This document shows, one piece after another, positions 58,004 to 64,000 of a DNA stretch of 64,000 bases; the stretch's first letter is position 1; each line of letters begins with the position of its first letter. Source of the stretch: Adlercreutzia equolifaciens DSM 19450 (lineage in GTDB: Bacteria > Actinomycetota > Coriobacteriia > Coriobacteriales > Eggerthellaceae); NCBI RefSeq assembly GCF_000478885.1, contig NC_022567.1:310001-374000 (forward strand). Reading direction: 5' to 3'. The translations under genes were made by a program, and so were the position numbers. The notes beneath the pieces were generated by a model. That model was not told where the DNA came from. It ran no database searches and was given only the letters and a program-made list of their open reading frames with translations.

Positions 58004-59431
58004 ATGGCCCGACTGTTTGGAACTGATGGCGTGCGCGGCATTGCAAATGTGGAGCTGACCTGCGAGATGGCCTATCGTCTCGGCCAGGCCGCCGCCATCT
58101 ACCTTGGCAAGACCATCGTTGTGGGTCGCGACACGCGCCGCTCCGGCGACATGCTGGGCGCGGCCCTTTCCGCGGGCATCATGAGCGCGGGCGGTACCGT
58201 GCTCGAGGCCGGTATCATCCCCACGCCGGGCGTGGCCCTGCTCGTGCGCGAGATGCGCGCGGCGGGCGGCGCGGTCATCTCCGCCTCTCACAATCCGCCG
58301 GAGTACAACGGCATCAAGTTCTTCGACGCCCAGGGCTTCAAGCTGCCCGATGCCGTGGAAGACGAGATTGAGGCCTTCATCGTCAACGGTGGCTTGGAAG
58401 GTGAGGTCGCTGCCGCCGAGGAAGCCGCCTGGAGTGCCGCTCAAGCCGCTGCGCCCGATGCTCCCGCCGATGCGACGAGCTATCTGGCTTCCGAGATCAA
58501 GATGCCTGCTGGTGCCGAGGTGGGTGTGGTCATTCCGCTGGAAAACGCTTGCGACATTTACATCGACCATGCGGCTCGTTCCATCGAGGATCAGGGCATT
58601 TCCTTCAAGGGCCTGCGCATCGCTTTGGATACGGGCCACGGTGCTTCCTCGCTCACGTCCCCGGAGGCTCTGCGACGCTTGGGCGCCGAGGTGATCGTCA
58701 TCAACGATGATTTCGATGGCATGGACATCAACGTGCAGTGCGGCTCCACTCATCTCGAGCCCCTGCGCGCGCTTATGGCCGAGACGGGTGCCGACGTGGG
58801 TATTGCACATGATGGCGATGCCGACCGCGTCATGCTCATGGCGCCCGATGGCACCGAGATCGACGGCGATATGGTGGAAGCGGTCTGCGCGCTCGATATG
58901 CGCGAGCGCGGCGTGCTGGCCGGTGACACGGTTGTGTCCACGGTGATGTGCAACTTCGGTTTCGTGCGCGCCATGAAAGAGATGGGCATCAACGTGGTGC
59001 AGACCAAGGTAGGCGACCGCTACGTTCTGGAGGCTATGCGCGAGCACGGCTACTCCATCGGTGGCGAGCAGTCTGGCCACATGATTCTGCTCGATCACAA
59101 CTCCACGGGCGACGGCCTCATGACGGCCTGCCAGTTCTTGGCGGCGGTCATCCGTTCCGGCAAGCCCGTGGGCGAGGCCATCCAGGTCATGGAGAAGATG
59201 CCGCAGACCCTGATTAACGTGCGTGTGAACGACAAGCATGCCGTGGAGGACAGCGCCGAGGTGGCCGCTGCTGTGGCCTCTGCTGAGGAGGCGCTCGGCG
59301 AGGACGGTCGCGTGCTTCTGCGCCCGAGTGGCACCGAGCCGGTGGTGCGCGTGATGGTGGAGGCAGTTGATCCGGCCGCCGCACAAGCGCACGCCGAGGC
59401 CATCGCCGCCGTGGTGGAAGCCTGCGCGTAA
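58004..59431 (+). CDS. glmM: Phosphoglucosamine mutase
   Basis: 475 residues; ATG 58004 after GAAGGAAAGAAGG. Starts ARLFGTDGVRGIAN; the phosphoserine loop is ISASHNPPEYNGIKFF, the Mg loop DGDADRVML, the sugar loop GGEQSGHMI and the phosphate loop RPSGTEPVVRVMVE. This is the full GlmM set, so it makes glucosamine-1-phosphate for cell-wall precursors. An Ala-rich insertion of ~40 residues after residue 130 (EVAAAEEAAWSAAQ) is longer than in E. coli GlmM. A short hairpin TCGGGGG/CCCCCGA (57967-57982) lies just upstream of the ribosome site. Confidence 0.95.
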   Translation: MARLFGTDGVRGIANVELTCEMAYRLGQAAAIYLGKTIVVGRDTRRSGDMLGAALSAGIMSAGGTVLEAGIIPTPGVALLVREMRAAGGAVISASHNPPEYNGIKFFDAQGFKLPDAVEDEIEAFIVNGGLEGEVAAAEEAAWSAAQAAAPDAPADATSYLASEIKMPAGAEVGVVIPLENACDIYIDHAARSIEDQGISFKGLRIALDTGHGASSLTSPEALRRLGAEVIVINDDFDGMDINVQCGSTHLEPLRALMAETGADVGIAHDGDADRVMLMAPDGTEIDGDMVEAVCALDMRERGVLAGDTVVSTVMCNFGFVRAMKEMGINVVQTKVGDRYVLEAMREHGYSIGGEQSGHMILLDHNSTGDGLMTACQFLAAVIRSGKPVGEAIQVMEKMPQTLINVRVNDKHAVEDSAEVAAAVASAEEALGEDGRVLLRPSGTEPVVRVMVEAVDPAAAQAHAEAIAAVVEACA

Positions 59432-59474
59432 GGCGAAGGCGACCGACAGGCCCTGTTTTCGAGAACAATGCAGT

Positions 59475-59600
59475 AAATGCCAGTTCGACCCCGTAATGGT
59501 AAGAGTGTCAGTCCCGTTTCTTACCAAAGCGAGGTCGAACTGGCATTTTCGCCCCTCAATCGTCTCCCCTTCTTGCCAAAGCGGGGTCGAACTGGCATTT
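59475..59600. repeat. Three-arm dyad G
   Basis: Three copies of a 30-nt arm: forward AAATGCCAGTTCGACCCCG (59475-59504, ending GGTAAGA), inverted at 59519-59548 and inverted again at 59571-59600 (both ending GGTCGAACTGGCATTT). Copies differ at a few central positions only. Copies 1 and 2 form a hairpin with a 14-nt loop. It lies in the 406-base gap between glmM and the PqqD-like gene; no other gene is seen there. Confidence 0.93.
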
Positions 59601-59837
59601 ACTTGGGAGATTTCGAAAATGATTTTGCTCGTCGGAATCATAAGGCTCGCTCGATCATGTTCTTCTATAAGCGAATAGCTCATTGATTTCGCTTTGGCAA
59701 CAGAACGCAGCATCGCTGTTAACCTGGGGTTATTTACAAGGAGTCACCGTTACACTGTCGTTATTTCTTGGTAGTGATCGGCGCAAGAGCTTTCTGTCCT
59801 CGGTCCTGCTTTATCTGCTGCCGAAAGGACGGGCGAC

Positions 59838-60095
59838 ATGAAAACGCGATCCCTTGCTCCTGGGGCCTATCTGGCGAGAAGCGGCCAGGGCGTCTCGCTG
59901 TACGATGCCGACGGCAAGTGCTTTGCCATGAATAAGATGGGCGGCTCCATTCTCGCTTTGGCCCTCACGGGCCTTTCCGCTGAGGGCATCGCCGATGCGT
60001 TGCGTCATTATTTCAACGGGACTCCCACCCAGTCCCGCGACGAGGTGGCAGCATGGCTCGACGAAATGGAAGCGAGCGGTTTCCTGAATTCCTAG
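59838..60095 (+). CDS. PqqD-like (RiPP recognition element) small protein
   Basis: 85 residues; ATG 59838 after AAAGGACGG. RSLAPGAYLARSGQGVSLYDADGKCFAMNKMGGSILAL, then LSAEGIADALRHYF and EVAAWLDEMEASGFL, follow the PqqD wHTH fold: beta-hairpin with 'l.LN..G..Il.L' and helices. In RiPP systems this domain holds a precursor peptide for a radical SAM enzyme. No radical SAM, precursor or protease gene is seen nearby, so it is an orphan; the precursor could be a short frame in the adjoining repeat-rich gaps, which I could not support. Confidence 0.75.
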   Translation: MKTRSLAPGAYLARSGQGVSLYDADGKCFAMNKMGGSILALALTGLSAEGIADALRHYFNGTPTQSRDEVAAWLDEMEASGFLNS

Positions 60096-60144
60096 CAGTT
60101 GGCCACCGACATTGTTGCCCCATGTCGGCCATTGCTTAAAAGTA

Positions 60145-60264
60145 TGCAGGATTTTGCGATTAGGAGAGCCATGCACGCCCTTTCAGTCGCTGCAGGCTCT
60201 CCCTATCGCAAAATCCTGCACAAATGGCGCGCCGAGGCTCTCCCTATCGCAAAATCTTGCACAA
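60145..60264. repeat. Three-arm dyad H (upstream of the DUF559-type gene)
   Basis: Forward TGCAGGATTTTGCGAT (60145-60170, continuing to GGAGAGCC), then two inverted copies GGCTCTCCCTATCGCAAAAT (60195-60224 and 60236-60264, ending CTGCACAAA or TTGCACAAA). The same arm sequence recurs downstream of the gene at 61787-61910. The gap 60096-60510 contains no other gene. Confidence 0.93.
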
Positions 60265-60510
60265 AAGAGCCCCAACGGTTGACGTGGCAAGTCATTGGGC
60301 CGCGGTATACAAAGGATATCCGTAATAAGCCAAAAACGAGTTTGCTTACCTGGGCTGCCATAGCGGCCTTGCTCGTCGGGGCTGCCGTGACGACTTGCTC
60401 TGCTTGGCACCACGCTTTTTAAGGATGAGGGCAACAATCATGAATGGGAGATTCGTAAGGTTTCTCAAAAGCGATGATAGTATTAACCGCATTACGCTAA
60501 AGTTCGCTCA

Positions 60511-61578
60511 ATGAAAGTATACCTCAGCCATATCACGGCCTTACGCTTCTGGCGCGCATGGTCTATCCTGCGCCCTCTCACGTTGCAGGAGTTTCACAGT
60601 ACAGGGAAAGTGGCGGACGCCAATCTGTTCCCTTCGAACATCTATCAGACTTCAGCGGTGCTGCGAGATTGCGCTATAAGGGAATGCGACATCCATGGTC
60701 TTTTTGACGAGCTGCCTGAGATGCCCGAACTGCGCTTTTGCCTCAAAGACTGCACTGACGGACTTGGCGCGAAACCATGGCATATCCTGCATGATGGTAA
60801 AGAGGGTACGAAAAGTTCGATGCTTGCTGAGCGTCATCGCAGCCTCCTGAATTATCCAAGAGGGTCTTTCGTGCGCATCGCTGAGGGGTTATTCGTCTGT
60901 TCGCCAGAGCTTGTGTTCGTTCAAATGGCCTCCTGCCTTTCTTTCGGTGAGTTGCTTGCCCTTGGCTATGAGCTCTGTGGGTGCTATCCGCGATCAACGC
61001 AAAAGAGTGTTCCGCTGGTGCGTCGTCCTCTTACCACGCCGAACCGCCTGATGGCCTACGCAGCGCGTCTGAATGGTGCAAAGGGTGCAAAGCTCGCGAG
61101 AGCGGTTGCAAAGCAGGTGCGGGCAAAATCGGGATCCGTGATGGAAACCGAGCTTGCCGCCATTGCGTTTACGGCGGAGGTTTACGGGGGTCTCGGTATT
61201 GCCGAAGCGCTCATCAACGCCCCCGTTGCCTTGTCGGAGGAGGCGCGCCGGGTTGCTCGTACCGATTGGGTTGTGCTCGATTTTTACTGGCCCAAGGCGC
61301 ATTTCGGCATTGAATACAATGGGCGTACTGCCCATGCGAGCGCCGATCAGCAGGATCGCGATTCTCGCAAGCGGGATGGACTTATGGTTGACGGCATCGA
61401 GACAGCTACGATGACGAATTCCCAGTTTCAGAATGTGACGGAATGCACGGCTCTTCTCGATAGGGTATCCGGCCGTGCGGGAAAGAAGCGTCGGAAGCGC
61501 AGGGCTGCTCATGCGGATGCCCATCGAAAGTTGCGACGCCAGGTAAGCAAATTCCACCAGCAGCATTTTCCTTTCTAA
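60511..61578 (+). CDS. DUF559/AbiEi-like protein with PD-(D/E)XK nuclease-type C-terminus
   Basis: 355 residues, paralogous to the product of 29912-30868. N-terminus MKVYLSHITALRFWRAWSIL; middle FVCSPELVFVQMAS and GYELCGCY; C-terminal domain with E212/E214 (METELAAIAF), D257 (VVLDFYWP), E268-Y-N (GIEYNGRTAH) and QDRDSRKRDGLMVDGIETATM, the Vsr/DUF559 pattern. The tail is Lys/Arg-rich (KKRRKRRAAH). The ATG at 60511 has no clear ribosome site. The same repeat family stands on both sides (60145-60264 and 61787-61910). Codon and base composition are a little less GC-rich than neighbours, consistent with transfer. DNA cleavage, repression through the repeats, or an abortive-infection role are all possible. 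Confidence 0.75.
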   Translation: MKVYLSHITALRFWRAWSILRPLTLQEFHSTGKVADANLFPSNIYQTSAVLRDCAIRECDIHGLFDELPEMPELRFCLKDCTDGLGAKPWHILHDGKEGTKSSMLAERHRSLLNYPRGSFVRIAEGLFVCSPELVFVQMASCLSFGELLALGYELCGCYPRSTQKSVPLVRRPLTTPNRLMAYAARLNGAKGAKLARAVAKQVRAKSGSVMETELAAIAFTAEVYGGLGIAEALINAPVALSEEARRVARTDWVVLDFYWPKAHFGIEYNGRTAHASADQQDRDSRKRDGLMVDGIETATMTNSQFQNVTECTALLDRVSGRAGKKRRKRRAAHADAHRKLRRQVSKFHQQHFPF

Positions 61579-61693
61579 GCCGACGCTGCACGAGTCGGCT
61601 GCCCTCCCTCCCTCTTCGCCTTTCTAGGTTGTGCGCCTGCCTTCCGTACGCGGCAGGCACCTTTCGTGATGCGGTGAGCGAGAGCTCGAGCGG

Positions 61694-61910
61694 GTGCAGG
61701 ACTATGCGCTGCTCTGGCCTCGAACTTCCTTTTTTTGCTGGACGAATCTCCTTTTGCTCTTTTTGCTGGATGCGCGAGGCCTTGAATTTGTGCAGGATTT
61801 TGCGATAGAGAGAGCCGCCGAGGGCTGGCTGGCGATTCAAAGCTCTCCTGATCGCAAAATCCTGCACAAATGGCGCTCGGGGGACTCTCTTAATCGCAAA
61901 ATCCTGCACG
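61694..61910. repeat. Three-arm dyad I (downstream of the DUF559-type gene)
   Basis: Forward TTTGTGCAGGATTTTGCGAT (61787-61816), then two inverted copies (61841-61870 and 61882-61910) with ATCGCAAAATCCTGCAC. A degenerate forward copy GTGCAGGACTATGCG lies at 61694-61708. Order and orientation (one forward, two inverted) equal those of cluster H at 60145. The gap 61579-62015 has no gene. Confidence 0.93.
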
Positions 61911-62015
61911 AAAAAAGGAGGAGCGCGGGCAAGATTTGTCCCTCTGGCCAGAACCTGCTTGTTCGTGCCGCGCCTTTCGCTATGATGGAAGGCACGGAAA
62001 TTCAAGGAGGACGCT

Positions 62016-63443
62016 GTGACGACAAGAGACGACAACATCGTTGCGGAGGAAGCGCGGGCCATCGAGGTCGGTGAGGAGACGGGTGCGGGAGCGCCGGGCG
62101 CATCGGGCGGCTCGGGCCGTGGGCGCCGCGATACCTGGGCCACACATACGGGCTTCATCCTCGCCTGCGTTGGCAGCGCCGTGGGCATGGCCAACATTTG
62201 GCTGTTTCCCTATCGCGTGGCTCAGTTGGGCGGCGCGGCCTTCCTCATCCCGTACCTCATTTTCGTGGCGCTGCTGGGCTTTACGGGCGTGATTGGAGAA
62301 ATGTCCTTCGGTCGGGCTATGGGCGCTGGCCCTATGGGCGCATTCGGCCGCGCCATGGAGATGCGCGGTGTGCGGCACGGCGAGCGCATCGGTAAGATCA
62401 TCGGCCTCGTTCCCACCTTGGGATCGCTCGCCATTGCCATCGGATACGCCGTGGTGCTCGGTTGGGCGTGCAACTACTTTGTGGCTTCGCTTGACGGAGA
62501 GCTTATGGCGCAGACCGACATGGGAGCCTTCTTCGGCGCCATCGCATCGGACTTCGGCAACGTGGGCTTCCACCTGCTGGGCTTGGCGCTCACCTTCGGC
62601 ATCATGATCCTCGGCATATCCCGGGGTATCGAGCGCGTGAACAAGGTGCTCATGCCCACGTTCTTCGTGCTGTTCGTCATCATCGCCATCCGCGTGGCCA
62701 CCCTGCCGGGGGCGGCAGCTGGCTACGAGTATCTGCTCGTGCCCCGCTGGGAGGCGTTGCTGAACCCCACTACCTGGGTGTACGCTCTGGGCCAGGCATT
62801 CTTCAGCCTATCGCTTGCCGGGTGCGGCACGCTCGTCTACGGTAGTTACCTCAAGCGAGATGTGGACGTGGTGGACGCCGCCAAGAACGTCGCCATTTTC
62901 GATACCATCGCCGGGCTTGTGGCCGCCTGCGTCGTGGTGCCGGCGGTGTTCGCCTTTGGGCTGGACGTGTCTTCCGGGCCGCCGCTTCTGTTCATCACGC
63001 TGGCCCAGGTCTTCCAGGAGATGCCCTTCGGTAACATTTTCGCTGTCATCTTGTTCGCGGCGGTGGCGTTCGCTGCCATCACGAGCCTCATGAACTTGTT
63101 CGAGGCGCCGGTGGAGGCGCTGCAGGCCCAGCTGGGGCTGTCGCGCGCGGTGTCGGTGGGCATCGTGGCCGTGATCGCCGTGGCCGTGGGCTTGTTCCTG
63201 GAGAACGGCAGCTCGGTGAGCGACTGGATGGATGTCATTTCCATCTACGTTATTCCCGTCGGCGCGTTTCTGGCGGCCGTCATGTTCTTCTGGGTATGCC
63301 CTCGCGGCTTCGCGAAGAAGCAGGCCGAGATGGGCCGCAAAAAGCCGCTCGGCCGCTGGTTCGATTTCATGACCCGCTGCGTTTTCGTCATCATCACCGC
63401 GCTCGTCATCGTGCTGGGCATCTTCTACGGCGGCATCGGGTAG
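62016..63443 (+). CDS. Sodium-dependent transporter, NSS/SNF family
   Basis: 475 residues; GTG 62016 directly follows AAGGAGG with 5-base spacing. After a 40-residue polar Gly/Glu-rich start, about 11-12 membrane segments follow. Segment 1 carries THTGFILACVGSAVGMANIWLFPY, matching the NSS signature (..G.i.a..G.AvGlgNiWrFPy) including residues for Na+ and substrate; Trp-Leu-Phe replaces the common Trp-Arg-Phe. Bacterial relatives (LeuT, TnaT, MhsT) import amino acids, often hydrophobic or aromatic ones. Substrate not determinable. Followed 7 bases later by a small Rpn-like frame. Confidence 0.9.
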   Translation: MTTRDDNIVAEEARAIEVGEETGAGAPGASGGSGRGRRDTWATHTGFILACVGSAVGMANIWLFPYRVAQLGGAAFLIPYLIFVALLGFTGVIGEMSFGRAMGAGPMGAFGRAMEMRGVRHGERIGKIIGLVPTLGSLAIAIGYAVVLGWACNYFVASLDGELMAQTDMGAFFGAIASDFGNVGFHLLGLALTFGIMILGISRGIERVNKVLMPTFFVLFVIIAIRVATLPGAAAGYEYLLVPRWEALLNPTTWVYALGQAFFSLSLAGCGTLVYGSYLKRDVDVVDAAKNVAIFDTIAGLVAACVVVPAVFAFGLDVSSGPPLLFITLAQVFQEMPFGNIFAVILFAAVAFAAITSLMNLFEAPVEALQAQLGLSRAVSVGIVAVIAVAVGLFLENGSSVSDWMDVISIYVIPVGAFLAAVMFFWVCPRGFAKKQAEMGRKKPLGRWFDFMTRCVFVIITALVIVLGIFYGGIG

Positions 63444-63450
63444 AGAGTGG

Positions 63451-63690
63451 GTGAATCGCGTGCTGACCTATGAGCAGGAGACCGAGATGCGCTGTCGCCG
63501 GGCCAGGGAAGAGGCTCTGGAGCAGGGCATCGAGCAGGGCATCGAGCAGGGCATCGAGCAGGGCATGGATCGCCTAGGAGCTCTCGTCGGTCGTCTTATT
63601 GACGCGGGCCGCCTCGACGACGCAAAGCGCGCCTCCGAGGATGCTGACTACCGCGAAGCGCTGCTTGCAGAATTTGGGCTGCAGAATTGA
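63451..63690 (+). CDS. Short Rpn/PD-(D/E)XK transposase-like C-terminal fragment
   Basis: 79 residues from a GTG 7 bases after the transporter stop. It starts VLTYEQETEMRCRRAREEAL, then EQGI repeated several times through an exact 12-bp tandem repeat (GGCATCGAGCAG, about 63518-63565), then DRLGALVGRLIDAGRLDDAKRASEDADYREALLAEFGL. This is the C-terminal tail common to Rpn-family and related PD-(D/E)XK proteins; the nuclease domain itself is missing, so it is a remnant or a stand-alone regulatory tail. Number of repeat units may vary between strains. Confidence 0.55.
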   Translation: MNRVLTYEQETEMRCRRAREEALEQGIEQGIEQGIEQGMDRLGALVGRLIDAGRLDDAKRASEDADYREALLAEFGLQN

Positions 63691-63988
63691 GAGGGGAGTT
63701 GCAGAGCTCCGTTCCAGGGCAACCTGTGGGGAAGGGCTTTGCTCGGTCTCGAAACATAACAGCTGCAGAGATTATTGCCGGATGGAAAGGTGTCCGTCGG
63801 CCACCATCTGATTGGCCCTCTAATGGCTATGAAATCGATTGGGGTTCGGTCGCAGGCGAGCGAGGTCTGGCGGGGGCGAGATATTAAGAAATCGCAATAA
63901 CTTGGCAATATCTCAGATATGGGATTTGGAAGGTGGCGAGCGCGGGATTCCTCTTATCTTCAGGCAATAGTTTGGAAGGAGGGGAATC
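63691..63988. other. Gene-free stretch before the last partial gene
   Basis: No gene supported. AT-richer at 63885-63925, with an ATATCTCAGATAT palindrome (63908-63920) that may overlap a promoter, and TTGGAAGGAGGGG as ribosome site for the next gene. Confidence 0.35.
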
Positions 63989-64000
63989 ATGATAGGTCTC
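63989..64000 (+). CDS. Start of a further gene (cut by window edge)
   Basis: ATG 63989 lies 6 bases after GGAAGGAGGGG, a very strong ribosome site; only M-I-G-L is visible. Nothing can be said about the product. Confidence 0.5.

Noticed and set aside
59475..61910. CRISPR array reading of the repeated 30-nt arms
   Set aside because: Copies alternate in orientation, spacers are irregular and few, and no cas genes are present.

Overview
This 64 kb window reads as chromosome of a high-GC, anaerobic, respiratory actinobacterium of class Coriobacteriia, most likely family Eggerthellaceae (Eggerthella/Adlercreutzia/Gordonibacter/Slackia type). The reasons are Tat-exported molybdopterin and flavin reductases paired with DmsB, DmsC, NapG, NapH and TorD proteins, membrane-embedded LuxR-type regulators divergent from those reductases, and large rpoB and rpoC genes of a Coriobacteriia character. 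This is inferred from gene content alone; no 16S rRNA gene is present.

Layout. 1-1727: 3' end of a DMSO-reductase-family catalytic gene plus its ferredoxin subunit. 1860-5465: FtsX-type permease, ATPase, Tat-lipoprotein beta-propeller and DUF4418 membrane protein. 5517-7139: a three-arm dyad and a DUF3990/XRE toxin-antitoxin-like pair. 7149-14776: membrane LuxR regulator divergent from a dmsA-dmsB-dmsB2-torD-dmsC operon. 14781-18452: a second membrane LuxR regulator divergent from a Tat-exported flavoprotein reductase, the pair bracketed by an exact 73-bp copy of the dmsC 3' end. 18575-19120: BrnT/BrnA-like pair. 19340-29543: phosphodiesterase, metF, MetH reactivation protein, metH without its own activation domain, Mrp, tRNA-Ala, PrsA-like lipoprotein foldase and an S-adenosylhomocysteine/methylthioadenosine deaminase. 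29620-31315: repeats around a DUF559-type nuclease-like gene. 31463-41814: EF-G-like GTPase and rpoBC. 41843-43324: LysR regulator between two dyad clusters. 43356-48232: minus-strand operon (unknown protein, TorD, UvrD-like ATPase, four-cluster ferredoxin). 48497-57213: a second respiratory island with a ~1000-residue molybdoenzyme resembling catechol dehydroxylases, its ferredoxin and membrane anchor, a DUF6273-like lipoprotein and NapG/NapH-type proteins. 57358-64000: HisE-like protein, GlmM, orphan PqqD-like protein, a second DUF559-type gene flanked on both sides by the same repeat, an NSS transporter and a short Rpn-like fragment.

How the genes work together. Most of the window serves anaerobic respiration: exported Mo or FAD enzymes reduce external acceptors, DmsB/NapG/NapH/DmsC proteins deliver quinol electrons, TorD proteins mature the Mo subunits, and membrane LuxR proteins probably sense substrate. 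The methionine block (MetF, MetH, reactivase, SAH deaminase) forms a local one-carbon group.

The most unusual signal is a class of intergenic repeats. At eight loci there are three or four copies of a locus-specific 14-38 nt arm, at least one inverted relative to the others. One sequence type occurs on both sides of a DUF559/AbiEi-like gene (60145-61910), and another type lies just downstream of its paralogue (29620-29750). Other points of interest are Rickettsia-palindrome-like repeats inside coding sequences of metH, its reactivase and a ferredoxin, an alpha-CTD-like helix-hairpin-helix near the RpoC C-terminus, and recurring CATAAG half-sites upstream of respiratory genes.
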